DNA of 64,000 bases from Streptomyces flavochromogenes (GTDB lineage: Bacteria > Actinomycetota > Actinomycetes > Streptomycetales > Streptomycetaceae), in the NCBI RefSeq assembly GCF_000717595.1, contig NZ_JNZO01000027.1, forward strand, positions 171,907-235,906, given 5' to 3'. The position numbers and the translations under genes were made by a program. Below the pieces are notes generated by a model. That model ran no database searches. It was not told the origin of the DNA and saw nothing but the letters and a program-made list of their open reading frames with translations. Of the stretch, positions 15,460 to 23,435 are shown in pieces. Numbering within the stretch: position 1 is the stretch's first letter; every line of letters begins with the position of its first letter.

Positions 15460-16422
15460 ATGCCGCCCTTCGTCACCGTCGCCGCCTACGCCCCGCACGG
15501 CGTCGGCATGCTCGGCGCGGGCATCGTCTCCGAGGTGTTCGACGCGCGCGGCGGGGGTCTTCCGCTCTTCGACTTCGCGCTCTGCACCGACCGGCCGGGA
15601 AACGTCCGCACCGACGTGGGGCTGCCCCTCGTGGTCGAGCACGGTCTGGACCGGCTGGCCACCGCCGATCTGGTGATCGCCCTGCCCTGGGCCGAGTTCC
15701 GTACGCCCCCGGGGCCCGCCGTGCTCGACGCGCTGACCGCCGCCCACGCGCGCGGGGCGCTCGTCGCGGCCCACTGCGTCGGGGCGTTCGCGCTCGCCGC
15801 GGCCGGGCTGCTCGACGGGCGGCGGGCCACCACGCACTGGCGGTTCGCCGGACTCCTGGCCGAACGCCACCCGGACGTCACCGTCGAACCCGACGCCCTC
15901 TACGTCGACCAGGGCACCGTCGTCACGGGCGCGGGCGCCGCCGCCGGCTTCGACCTCTGCCTCCACCTGCTGCGCAGGGAGTACGGGGCCACCACGGCCA
16001 ACGCCATCGCACGGGACCTGGTGCTCCCTTCCCACCGGGACGGCGGCCAGGCCCAGTACCTCGCCACGCCCGTACCCGAGGACAGCCGGGACGATCGGCT
16101 CACCGACGTCCTCGCCTGGGCCCGGGAGCATCTCCACGAGCCGCTTCCCGTCGCGGAGCTGGCCCGCAGGGCGCTGATGAGCCGCCGCTCCTTCGCGCGC
16201 CGTTTCGCCGCCTCCACGGGCACCACCCCGCACGCGTGGCTGCTCTCCCTGCGGCTGAGCCGGGCCGAGGAGCTCCTGGAGACCACGGATCTGCCGGTCG
16301 AGGAGATCGCCCACGCGGTCGGCTTCGGGAGCGCGGCGGTGCTCCGCGCCCAGTTCGTCCGGCGCCGTGGCGTCCCGCCCCGGTCGTACCGGCGCTCCTT
16401 CACCCGTACGCCCACCGTCTGA
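15460..16422 (+). CDS. GlxA-family regulator (DJ-1/PfpI domain plus AraC HTH)
   Basis: Regulator of 320 aa. Residues 5-170 form a DJ-1/PfpI (class I amidotransferase-like) domain; the elbow reads GALVAAHCVGAFALAAAGLL with a Cys in the expected place. Residues 210-315 hold the AraC double helix-turn-helix: LPVAELARRALMSRRSFARR and LPVEEIAHAVGFGSAAVLRA. The DJ-1 domain is thought to sense a ligand rather than catalyse. ATG 15460 is the first start that fits the family. Its divergent neighbour is the MBL-fold hydrolase. Confidence 0.9.
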   Translation: MPPFVTVAAYAPHGVGMLGAGIVSEVFDARGGGLPLFDFALCTDRPGNVRTDVGLPLVVEHGLDRLATADLVIALPWAEFRTPPGPAVLDALTAAHARGALVAAHCVGAFALAAAGLLDGRRATTHWRFAGLLAERHPDVTVEPDALYVDQGTVVTGAGAAAGFDLCLHLLRREYGATTANAIARDLVLPSHRDGGQAQYLATPVPEDSRDDRLTDVLAWAREHLHEPLPVAELARRALMSRRSFARRFAASTGTTPHAWLLSLRLSRAEELLETTDLPVEEIAHAVGFGSAAVLRAQFVRRRGVPPRSYRRSFTRTPTV

Positions 16423-16464
16423 GGCCGTGGCCGGCCACCCGCGGCCCGGGGCGGACCAGCTTCC

Positions 16465-16650
16465 CGCCGCCGGAGGTCAGACCAGCGCGCGGCCGTCAGG
16501 GCCAGGGCCGAACCGGCGAAGACCACCGTGTGGCGGACGTTCTGGAGGGTGCGGGTCCGGGCGGGGAACGCGCCCTCGGCGGCCGTGAGGAAGGCGGGGA
16601 CGTCGACCCGGAGGAGTTCGGGGTCGCCCTTGCGCCGGACGCGGCGCGGC
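16465..16650 (-). pseudogene. Remnant of an unidentified coding sequence
   Basis: The 332 bases between the GlxA gene and the permease hold no intact gene. On the minus strand there is a protein-like run (GDPELLRVDVPAFLTAAEGA, then TLQNVRHTVVFAGSALALTA and ARWSDLRR) whose third codon positions are almost all G or C. No start codon precedes it and the frame runs on into the GlxA gene antisense. It is best read as the decayed end of a lost gene. I do not recognise the family. Confidence 0.3.
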
Positions 16651-16754
16651 CCCGGTGCGCCCGTGCACCGGGTCCCCCGTCCGGACGCACTCCGCTTGTG
16701 GAAGGCCCCCGCACGATCGAGCTTGAGCTCATCGCGCGACCCAGGGAGGGCCCC

Positions 16755-18218
16755 ATGAGCAGCATCGACACACCGGCCGACGTACCGAAACCGCGGGCGG
16801 CGACGCGGCCCGCGCCCACCACCCTCACCTGGGTGACGCTCGCCCTGATGACCACCGCGTCGGTGGCGAGTCTGCGGGCCGCGCCCACCATGGCCGTCTA
16901 CGGCCTGGCCTGCGTGTTCCTCTACCTCGTCCCGGCGATCGTGTTCCTGCTGCCGACCGCCCTGGTCTCCGCCGAGCTCGCCTCCGGCTGGAACGGCGGC
17001 GTGTACCGGTGGGTGTCGGAGGGGCTGTCGAAGCCGCTCGGATTCCTGGCCGTGTGGTGCCAGTTCGCGATGACGATCTTCTACTATCCGAGCCTGCTCG
17101 GGTTCGTCGCGTCCACCATCGCCTTCATCATCGACCCGGCACTCGCCTCCAGCGGCCCGTACACCGCGATCGTCATCGTGGTCCTCTACTGGACGGGCGT
17201 GTGGATCTCCTCCCGCGGCACGAAGGCACTGGCCGGACTCGCCAGCTGGGGTCTGATCATCGGGACCCTGATCCCCGGCACCCTGCTGGTGGTCCTCGGC
17301 ATGGTCTTCCTCGGCCAGGGCAACCCCTCGGCCGCCCCGATGACCGCCGCGAACCTCTTCCCGCAGTGGACGGGCCTCGCCAGCCTCGTCCTGATCGTCA
17401 ACAACTTCCTGTCGTACTCCGGCATGGAGATGAACGCCGTGCACGTCTCCTCGCTCAAGGACCCGCCGAGGGAGTACCCCAAGTCGATGTTCCTGGCGAT
17501 GGGCCTGGTGCTGTTGATCTTCATCCTGCCGGCGCTCGCCATCAGCTGGGTCGTACCCGCCGACCAGCTCAGCCTCACGGCGGGCGTGATGCAGGCGTTC
17601 GACGCCTTCTTCGCCTACTTCCACATCGGCTGGCTCACCCCGATCGCCGCCGTCGCCCTGGTGTCGGCCTCCCTCGCCGGCATGCTCACCTGGCTCGCCG
17701 GGCCCTCGAAGGGCCTGCTGGAGATCTCCCGCCAGGAGGGCTACCTTCCGCCGTACCTGCAGAAGCTGAACAAGAACGGCATCCAGCAGAACATCCTGGT
17801 CACCCAGGGCGTCGTCACCACCCTCATCGCCCTCGGGTACGCGCTGATCCCGAACGTCTCCAGCGTCTACTGGATCTTCTCGGTCATCACCACGCAGGTG
17901 TACCTCATCGTCTACCTGCTGATGTTCGCGGCGGCGATGCGGCTGCGGAAGACCCAGCCCGACCACCCCCGCGGCTACCGCGCACCCGCCCTGGGCGTCC
18001 TGTGCGTCGTCGGTCTGCTCGCCTCGCTCGCCGCCCTGTGCATCGGCTTCATCCCGAGCTCGCAGTTCGGCAGCGGCAGCGTCTGGTCGTACATCGCCAT
18101 CGTCGGCGGCGGCCTCGTCATCCTGGGCCTGATCATCCCGTGGGCCTTCCTGAAGTTCCGCAAGCCGAGCTGGAAGACGGCCGCCGCCGGCACTCCGAGC
18201 GAGGGAGAGCAGGCATGA
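16755..18218 (+). CDS. APC-superfamily amino-acid permease (glutamate/GABA antiporter-like)
   Basis: Inner-membrane transporter of 487 aa with about twelve hydrophobic helices. The first reads LTWVTLALMTTASVASLRAA, close to the GadC/YjeM-like glutamate:GABA antiporter group, and typical APC segments follow (PTALVSAELASGWNGGVYRW; SYSGMEMNAVHVSSLKDPPR; SRQEGYLPPYLQKLNKNGIQ). ATG 16755 has GGGAGGG four bases upstream. It overlaps the next small membrane-anchored protein by four bases (ATGA), so the two are translationally coupled. The substrate is not certain. Confidence 0.88.
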   Translation: MSSIDTPADVPKPRAATRPAPTTLTWVTLALMTTASVASLRAAPTMAVYGLACVFLYLVPAIVFLLPTALVSAELASGWNGGVYRWVSEGLSKPLGFLAVWCQFAMTIFYYPSLLGFVASTIAFIIDPALASSGPYTAIVIVVLYWTGVWISSRGTKALAGLASWGLIIGTLIPGTLLVVLGMVFLGQGNPSAAPMTAANLFPQWTGLASLVLIVNNFLSYSGMEMNAVHVSSLKDPPREYPKSMFLAMGLVLLIFILPALAISWVVPADQLSLTAGVMQAFDAFFAYFHIGWLTPIAAVALVSASLAGMLTWLAGPSKGLLEISRQEGYLPPYLQKLNKNGIQQNILVTQGVVTTLIALGYALIPNVSSVYWIFSVITTQVYLIVYLLMFAAAMRLRKTQPDHPRGYRAPALGVLCVVGLLASLAALCIGFIPSSQFGSGSVWSYIAIVGGGLVILGLIIPWAFLKFRKPSWKTAAAGTPSEGEQA

Positions 18219-18652
18219 GCCCCACGCAGTTCGCCTCCGAGCACAAATGGATCTACTGGGGCGCGATCGTGATCCTCGTCGGCCTCGTCATCACCGGCCT
18301 CCTCCGGTACGAGACCGTGGCGACGAGCAACGAGTCCGCGTCCAAGGCCAACCGGCTCCAGGAGGAGCTGGTGAGGGCGGGATACCCGTCCCCCGACACC
18401 GACACCGTGGAACAGGTGCTGGGCACCGACGGCGGTCCGGTCTGCGAGGACCCCGGCAACGCCCTGAAGACCGCTCTGTGGAAGATCCAGCAGGGGAACG
18501 GCGCCACCGGCCCCGGGATGCGTCCCGTCATCACCGACACCAAGGCCGTCGAGGTCGAGCGGATCGTGCTCCGGGTCTACTGCCCGGACGAGCTCGACGA
18601 CTTCGAGGACGCCCTGAACGACCTCAAGACCGACGACACCGTCCGCCGGTGA
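18215..18652 (+). CDS. Membrane-anchored protein coupled to the APC permease
   Basis: Protein of 145 aa: one N-terminal membrane segment (KWIYWGAIVILVGLVITGLL, residues 11-30), then a hydrophilic domain facing probably outward (SKANRLQEELVRAGYPSP ... IVLRVYCPDELDDFEDALND). It contains two Cys (VCEDPG and VYCPDE) that could pair if exported. The start overlaps the permease stop (ATGA at 18215-18218). No family is recognised; coupling suggests a permease accessory or sensor role. Confidence 0.72.
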   Translation: MSPTQFASEHKWIYWGAIVILVGLVITGLLRYETVATSNESASKANRLQEELVRAGYPSPDTDTVEQVLGTDGGPVCEDPGNALKTALWKIQQGNGATGPGMRPVITDTKAVEVERIVLRVYCPDELDDFEDALNDLKTDDTVRR

Positions 18653-18658
18653 CCCGCG

Positions 18659-18726
18659 GGAGCCCGACCCGATCGGGCTCCGGACCGCCCCGGCCCGAGG
18701 CCGGTGGGGGCAGCCCCCCACCGGCC
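18659..18726 (+). terminator. Tandem hairpin terminator after the permease operon
   Basis: Two consecutive stems: GGAGCCCGA/TCGGGCTCC (18659-18667 and 18673-18681, five-base loop), then GGCCGGTGGGGG/CCCCCACCGGCC (18699-18710 and 18715-18726). The first begins six bases after the stop codon. Confidence 0.8.
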
Positions 18727-18751
18727 CCTGGCCGTGCGCGATCATGCCGTC

Positions 18752-19711
18752 ATGAAGCTGCGCTGCGCCGTACTCGACGACTACCAGGGCGCCGCCCTGA
18801 CCTCCGCCGACTGGACCCCGCTCGCCGACCGCGTCGACGTACGCGTCCTGCGCGAGCACCTCACCGACCGGGACGCGCTCGTCACCGCCGTCGAGGACTG
18901 CGAGATCCTCGTCGTCATGCGGGAGAGGACTCCCGTCGACGCCGGGCTCCTGGACCGGCTCCCCCGCCTCCGGCTCCTGATCACCTCCGGGATGCGCAAC
19001 GCCTCCGTCGACGTCGCCGCCGCACGCTCGCGCGGGGTCACCGTCTGCGGCACGGCCAGCAGTTCCGAGCCGCCCACCGAACTCACCTGGGCGCTCCTCC
19101 TCGGCCTCGCCCGGCATGTACCGGCAGAGGCCCGGGCGCTGCGCGAGGGCGGGCCCTGGCAGTCCACCGTCGGCGCCGACCTGGCGGGCCGGACCCTCGG
19201 TCTCGTCGGTCTCGGCAAGATCGGCGCCCGGGTGGCCCGGATCGGCCTCGCCTTCGGGATGGACGTGCGCGCGTGGAGCCCGAACCTGACGGAGGAGCGG
19301 GCCGCCGAGCACGGCGTACGGCGCGCGGAGGACAAGCGGCAGCTGTTCACGGACAGCGACTTCGTCTCGCTCCACATGGTGCTCTCGGACCGGACCCGCG
19401 GCCTGGTCGGGGAACCCGAGCTACGGGCGATGCGCCCGCACGCGTACCTCGTCAACACCTCCCGGGCGGGGCTCGTCGACGGCGATGCGCTGCTGCGGGC
19501 GCTGCGCGAGGGGTGGATCGCGGGGGCCGGGCTCGATGTCTTCGAGACGGAGCCGCTGCCCGCGGACGATCCGCTGCGGTCCCTGCCGAACGTGCTCGCG
19601 CTGCCGCACCTCGGCTATGTGACGGAGGGGAACTACGGGCGGTACTTCGGGCAGGCGGTGGAGGACGTCGAGGCGTTTCTGGCGGGTGCGCCGGTACGGG
19701 AGCTGGGCTGA
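18752..19711 (+). CDS. D-2-hydroxyacid dehydrogenase
   Basis: NAD(P)-dependent dehydrogenase of 319 aa that interconverts a 2-oxoacid and a D-2-hydroxyacid. The Rossmann motif is TLGLVGLGKIGARVARIGLA; catalytic Arg is in LVNTSRAGLVDGDALL, Glu in GLDVFETEPLPADDPL and His in VLALPHLGYVTEG. These are the standard positions of the SerA/VanH-like family. ATG 18752 (MKLRCAVLDDYQGAAL) is where family similarity begins; 16 further codons upstream are not supported. The substrate is unknown. Confidence 0.9.
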   Translation: MKLRCAVLDDYQGAALTSADWTPLADRVDVRVLREHLTDRDALVTAVEDCEILVVMRERTPVDAGLLDRLPRLRLLITSGMRNASVDVAAARSRGVTVCGTASSSEPPTELTWALLLGLARHVPAEARALREGGPWQSTVGADLAGRTLGLVGLGKIGARVARIGLAFGMDVRAWSPNLTEERAAEHGVRRAEDKRQLFTDSDFVSLHMVLSDRTRGLVGEPELRAMRPHAYLVNTSRAGLVDGDALLRALREGWIAGAGLDVFETEPLPADDPLRSLPNVLALPHLGYVTEGNYGRYFGQAVEDVEAFLAGAPVRELG

Positions 19712-19740
19712 GCTGAACCGGCCGGTCCGCACCAGGGGCC

Positions 19741-19812
19741 GTGACCTGCCCCGGACTCGCCCGCGCGTCGCCGTGACCTACCCCGGACTCGCCCGCGCGT
19801 CGCCGTGACCTA
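19741..19812. repeat. 32-bp tandem repeat, 2.3 copies
   Basis: Units at 19741-19772 and 19773-19804 differ by one base (GTGACCTGCC versus GTGACCTACC), and a third partial copy begins at 19805. The third copy supplies the stop codon of the GntR gene, so the expansion arose at that gene's 3' end. Confidence 0.85.
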
Positions 19813-20166
19813 GGCCAGGCTCGTCCGCGCCAGTTCCACGAACTCCTCGTCCGTCAGGCCCAGTTCGCGGGCGTCCGCCGCCGCCTCGCGGAGCCGGGAG
19901 ACCAGGCGGGCGCGGTCGGGGGCGGTGGCGCCGGGGACGATGAGGGCGCCGCGGCCCCGGCGGAGTTCGATCAGGCCCTCCTCGCGGAGCCGCTGATAGC
20001 CGCGGAGGACGGTGTGGACATTGACGCCCAGGGAGTCGGCGAGCTCCCGGGCGGCCGGGAGGCGCTCGCCGGGCGCGGCGGAGCCGTCGTCGAGGGCGCC
20101 CCGGACACAGGCGGCGATCTGGTCGCCGAGGGGCACGGCGGAGGCCGGGTCGACACGGAAGAGCAC
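19810..20166 (-). CDS. GntR-family regulator (YtrA subfamily)
   Basis: Repressor of 118 aa. The winged helix-turn-helix covers residues 10-75 (GDQIAACVRGALDDG; LPAARELADSLGVNVHTVLR; GYQRLREEGLIELRRGRGAL). A short helical tail of about 40 residues for dimerisation follows, as in YtrA-type regulators that control ABC transporters or membrane proteins. Its start is two bases after the stop of the DUF1648 membrane protein, so the two form an operon. The operator is probably the inverted repeat at 21.24 kb. Confidence 0.88.
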   Translation of the reverse strand: MLFRVDPASAVPLGDQIAACVRGALDDGSAAPGERLPAARELADSLGVNVHTVLRGYQRLREEGLIELRRGRGALIVPGATAPDRARLVSRLREAAADARELGLTDEEFVELARTSLA

Positions 20167-20168
20167 GG

Positions 20169-21209
20169 TCAGACCTTCCCATGCCGTTCGGCGAGCGTGT
20201 TGAGGAGGGCGGCGGCGGTGCGCGCGTCGGGCACGGTGACCGCGAACTCACGACCGCTGTCCCGCCGTACGACGAGGGCCTCGCCGGAGTGCAGCACCAC
20301 GCCCGTACGGCCGGCGCGGACCCGGTAGCCCCAGCCGCCGTAGTCGGCGAGCACGGCGGCGGTGTCCAGCTCCCGGACGCTCGCGCCGGCGACCTCGTCG
20401 AGCGGTACGCGCACGCGTGGCCGGGAGACGAAGGAGGGCCGGACGGTGACGCCGCGCCGGTCGACGGTGACCCGGACCCGGGCGAGGGCCAGCCCCGGTA
20501 CGCCGACGACCAGGCCGAGCAGCGCGAGCAGGGCTCCGGGCCAGGGCGCGAGGACGAGGCCGACCGGGACGGCGACGAGGGCGAGGGTCGCGAGGACGGT
20601 CAGCGGCCGGGAGGTGGTGGCGCGGGTCCAGCCGGCGACCTCGCTCGCGCCGAGCGTGAGCCGGGGCGCGTCGGACGCGCCCCGGGGTGCGTCCGTTCCT
20701 TCCCCTGCCGGTACGAGGCGGGTCAGCGCCCAGCCCGCGAGGGCGCACAGGGCGGCGGCCGTCGCGCCGAGTGCCAGGTCGGTGAGCGGGGAGACGACCC
20801 GGGCCGGGTCGACGGCGTCCAGGTTGCCCCGTACGAGGAGGACGAGCAGTGTTCCGGCGAAGCCGGCCGTCGCCCATGCGCCCCAGAGCGCGGTGCGGCG
20901 GACGAGGGCGGTCCAGCCGGTGCCGAGTCCGACGAGCAGGGCGACGCTGATGACGGTGAACGCGGTGCGGCCGGTGAAGCCGTCGGCACGGCCGCCGTCG
21001 CCCCCGGAGAAGTGGGTGGCGAGGGTGTCGGGGATCCGGTCGTCCCAGACGGCGAGCAGTGTCAGGTGGCCGACGAGGGTGAGGACGAACGGGAACGCGG
21101 CGAGCGCGCGAAGGCGGCGTGTGGCCGCCGGAGTCGGCGGTGTCACGGGTGTCGCGGGTGTGGCGGGCCCGCCGGGTGCGGCGGGTGTGGACGGCCTGGC
21201 TCGGTTCAT
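20169..21209 (-). CDS. DUF1648-domain integral membrane protein
   Basis: Protein of 346 aa. After a Pro/Ala-rich N-terminus (PAAPGGPATPATPVTPP) there are about seven hydrophobic helices. The DUF1648 hallmark follows the first (DRIPDTLATHFSGGDGGRAD). The C-terminal 130 residues are a soluble, PH-like beta domain (RVRVTVDRRGVTVRPSFVSR; GWGYRVRAGRTGVVLHSGEA). This matches the membrane partners of YtrA-type GntR regulators. ATG 21209 has AAGGGAGGG five to thirteen bases upstream. It is first in an operon with the GntR gene. Confidence 0.83.
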   Translation of the reverse strand: MNRARPSTPAAPGGPATPATPVTPPTPAATRRLRALAAFPFVLTLVGHLTLLAVWDDRIPDTLATHFSGGDGGRADGFTGRTAFTVISVALLVGLGTGWTALVRRTALWGAWATAGFAGTLLVLLVRGNLDAVDPARVVSPLTDLALGATAAALCALAGWALTRLVPAGEGTDAPRGASDAPRLTLGASEVAGWTRATTSRPLTVLATLALVAVPVGLVLAPWPGALLALLGLVVGVPGLALARVRVTVDRRGVTVRPSFVSRPRVRVPLDEVAGASVRELDTAAVLADYGGWGYRVRAGRTGVVLHSGEALVVRRDSGREFAVTVPDARTAAALLNTLAERHGKV

Positions 21210-21222
21210 GAGAAACCCTCCC

Positions 21223-21269
21223 TTGTTCGCATCAGGATAGAACAAGTTGTTCGCACTTCGCTAGAACAA
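21223..21269. promoter_or_regulatory. GntR operator region
   Basis: GAACAAGTTGTTC at 21240-21252 is a perfect inverted repeat about one central base. Extra half-sites are TTGTTC at 21223-21228 and GAACAA at 21264-21269. All lie just upstream of the DUF1648-GntR operon start. The symmetry and location suit autoregulation by the GntR protein. Confidence 0.65.
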
Positions 21270-21445
21270 CTCGTCTCCCTTTCCGGATGCGGACCCTGCC
21301 CACGGCTCGCGAGGCCCCCGCCGTGGCCGCGCCGCCGCGGAACGCGGTCGGGCTCGGGCTCGGAGACGCCGACGCGGCGGCAGCCGTGAAGGCCGCCGCC
21401 GCGAGGAAGAAATGACGCAACGGATGGGTGCCGCGACGCGGAGGG

Positions 21446-22318
21446 TCAGCGGGCGTCGTCGAGGACCGCGCGCAGTGCCTCCGCGAACTCCGCCGGAGCG
21501 CCCTGCTGGCCGAACTCGCCACCCAGGAAGCCGCCGTGGTGGCTCGGGAAGACGGCGAGCGGGGTGCCGACGCCCTCGGCGACGGCGACCGCCGCGCGGG
21601 CGGCGAAGGTGCCCTCGGACTCCTTGCCGGCCGCGACGACGATCCGGGTCGGCGCGGTGCGCAGGGCGGTGAAGTCGGGGACGTAGGAGGTGCAGCCGCG
21701 CATGTTCTGGCCGAGCAGTGGGTCGCCGCGCGAGCCGTCGTCCTCGGCCGGCAGGCCGAACGCGGCCGGGGAGGGGGCGGGCTCCTCGGCCCAGTCGGCC
21801 GGGAACTCGCCCTTGCGGGCGGTCAGCGCCAGGAACTTGGCCATCGCGGGCCCCCAGCCGTCCCGCAGATAGGTGGCGTGGACGTCCGCGCAGACCTCGA
21901 GGACCGCCTCGCGGTCCGGGACGACCTGGGCGGTCGGGGGCTCGTGCGCGACCAGGGTGTGCACCAGGTCGCCGCGCCGGGCGACCAGCGCGAGGGCGTT
22001 GACCGCGCCGCCGCTGCTCGCGAAGACGTCCACGGGGCCTGCACCGAGCGCCTCGATCAGCCGGGCCAGGTCGTCGGCGTGCTCCTCGGGGAGCGTCTCC
22101 GTCGCGCCGTCGGTGCGCTCGCTGCGGGACACCCCGCGCGGGTCGTACGTGACGACGGTCCGGTCGGCGAAGTGGGAGGCGAGGGTGGTGAAGCCGGTGG
22201 CGTCCATCGGGGAGCCGATCAGCAGCAGGGGGCGCTCGTCGGTCCCGGTGCCGGGACGTACGTCGTAGCGCAGGGTCGCGCCGGCGGTGTCCAGGACGCG
22301 GGTGTCGGTCTCGACCAT
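21446..22318 (-). CDS. Alpha/beta hydrolase
   Basis: Hydrolase of 290 aa. The oxyanion strand reads PLLLIGSPMDATGF, then VVTYDPRGVSRSERTD. The nucleophile elbow is VFASSGGAVNALALVARRG (Ser in ASSGG), and the C-terminal catalytic His is in VFPSHHGGFLGGEFG. ATG 22318 is chosen over ATG 22324 because GAGGAG (22325-22330) is six bases from 22318 but abuts 22324. The substrate is unknown. It lies downstream of the MarR gene on the same strand. Confidence 0.87.
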   Translation of the reverse strand: MVETDTRVLDTAGATLRYDVRPGTGTDERPLLLIGSPMDATGFTTLASHFADRTVVTYDPRGVSRSERTDGATETLPEEHADDLARLIEALGAGPVDVFASSGGAVNALALVARRGDLVHTLVAHEPPTAQVVPDREAVLEVCADVHATYLRDGWGPAMAKFLALTARKGEFPADWAEEPAPSPAAFGLPAEDDGSRGDPLLGQNMRGCTSYVPDFTALRTAPTRIVVAAGKESEGTFAARAAVAVAEGVGTPLAVFPSHHGGFLGGEFGQQGAPAEFAEALRAVLDDAR

Positions 22319-22421
22319 GGTCATCTCCTCGGTGGTGGGCCGTTCATGGGGGTAGACCCCGGGCCCCGCCGGAACTCATCGGTCGCGCGCACCCTCCGGG
22401 AATTCTTTCCGCCCGGTGTCC

Positions 22422-22865
22422 TTACCCGGCGTCGCAGTCGTGCTCGCCCGCGTCCACGACGACCCGGTCCAACAGGCCGCGCAACAGGACCTGTTCCGCT
22501 TCGGTGAGGTCGCCGAAGAGCTCGCGCTCGGCCGCGCTCACGGCCGCGTCGACCCGGTCGAGGGCGGCCGCGCCCGCCTCGGTGATCTCCACGATGTGCC
22601 GGCGCCGGTCGGCCGGGTCGCGGCGCCGCTCGGCGAGCCCCTCCGACTCCAGTTCATTGAGGATCGCGACCAGTTGGCTGGGGTCGACCTCCATGGCGGC
22701 GGCCAGCTCGCGCTGGCTCATCGACCCGGGGGCGAGCTGCATCAGCGTCATCGCGTTCCTCGGGTGCAGCCCGGCGACGCCCAGGGCGGCGCGGATGCGG
22801 GCGCCGGTGAGCTCACCGCGGAAGGAGAGGAGGAAGCCGAGGCGGTCGGTCGGGAGAGCTGCCAT
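22422..22865 (-). CDS. MarR-family regulator
   Basis: Regulator of 147 aa. The winged helix-turn-helix is SQRELAAAMEVDPSQLVAIL followed by the wing LAERRRDPADRRRHIVEITE. Flanking helices form the dimer interface. ATG 22865 (MAALPTDRLGFLLS) has GGAGGGC close upstream; longer starts read through the operator. It is divergent from a DoxX-like membrane-protein gene and 103 bases from the hydrolase on its own strand, both plausible targets. Confidence 0.88.
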   Translation of the reverse strand: MAALPTDRLGFLLSFRGELTGARIRAALGVAGLHPRNAMTLMQLAPGSMSQRELAAAMEVDPSQLVAILNELESEGLAERRRDPADRRRHIVEITEAGAAALDRVDAAVSAAERELFGDLTEAEQVLLRGLLDRVVVDAGEHDCDAG

Positions 22866-22906
22866 GCCCTCCACCGTAGCAGCGGACCTATTGTGGAGCC
22901 GCAGAA

Positions 22907-22928
22907 ATCGTTGATACAGTTCAATGAT
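22907..22928. promoter_or_regulatory. MarR operator
   Basis: ATCGTTGA (22907-22914) and TCAATGAT (22921-22928) are inverted with one mismatch and a six-base spacer; ATCATTGG follows at 22941-22948 as a third half-site. The site is between the divergent MarR and DoxX-like starts, at 42 and 30 bases from them. Confidence 0.65.
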
Positions 22929-22957
22929 TGCAGCTCTCGGATCATTGGAGTACATCC

Positions 22958-23305
22958 ATGTTCATCGGATATGCCGTCGTCGCCGCGCTACTCGCCCTCG
23001 CGCTCTCGGCCTCGGCCTTCCTGACCTTCACCCGGAACCCGCAGATCGTCGGCAGCATGACCAAGCTCGACGTGCCGGATTCCTGGCTGCCGCGCCTGGC
23101 GAGCCTGAAGGCGGCGGGCGCGCTCGGCCTGCTCGCGGGGCTCGCCGTGCCGGCACTCGGCGGGGCGGCGGCGATCGGCGTCGCGCTCTACTTCATCGGC
23201 GCCCTGATCACCCACCTGCGGGCGAAGGACTACGCGGTGGCACCGGTCGTGGTCATCACCCTGCTCGCGATAGCCGCGCTGGTGCTGCGCTCGGCCTCGA
23301 CCTGA
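22958..23305 (+). CDS. DoxX-like small membrane protein
   Basis: Protein of 115 aa with four hydrophobic helices: YAVVAALLALALSASAFL, AAGALGLLAGLAVPALG, AAIGVALYFIGALITHL and VVVITLLAIAALVL. The loop SMTKLDVPDSWLPRLASLKA is characteristic of the DoxX-like (DUF4267/DoxX_2) group. ATG 22958 has GGAG seven bases upstream. It is divergent from MarR and lies beyond its operator, so it is probably derepressed by the MarR ligand. Function is unknown. Confidence 0.8.
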   Translation: MFIGYAVVAALLALALSASAFLTFTRNPQIVGSMTKLDVPDSWLPRLASLKAAGALGLLAGLAVPALGGAAAIGVALYFIGALITHLRAKDYAVAPVVVITLLAIAALVLRSAST

Positions 23306-23313
23306 GCTCGACG

Positions 23314-23384
23314 AGACGGAACGTCTTGCGGAGGCGTCGCGCCTGAAGTATCGTCGGGAATCCAAGACGAGACGTCTCGTCTTG
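23314..23384 (+). promoter_or_regulatory. Palindromic operators upstream of the ABC-F gene
   Basis: CAAGACGAGAC (23363-23373) is followed directly by its exact complement (23374-23384): a perfect 22-bp palindrome without spacer. Two CTTGAGA direct repeats follow at about 23381-23397. Upstream, AGACG (23314-23318) and CGTCT (23322-23326) form a related smaller dyad. The sites precede the TTG start by 51 bases. The symmetry suits a TetR-type repressor, but no regulator gene is adjacent. Confidence 0.6.
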
Positions 23385-23435
23385 AGATTGTCTTGAGACT
23401 CCTCCGATCTGTCGCCGACGTACAGGAGATCGCCC

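Noticed and set aside
14784..16754. Long N-terminal extension of the APC permease frame
   Set aside because: It would pass antisense through the metallo-hydrolase gene and out of frame through the GlxA gene. The permease start at 16755 has an SD and the family N-terminus.
21286..21414. A 42-codon plus-strand frame ending in AAAARKK
   Set aside because: GC bias is good, but there is no SD, no recognisable protein, and it begins next to the GntR operator.
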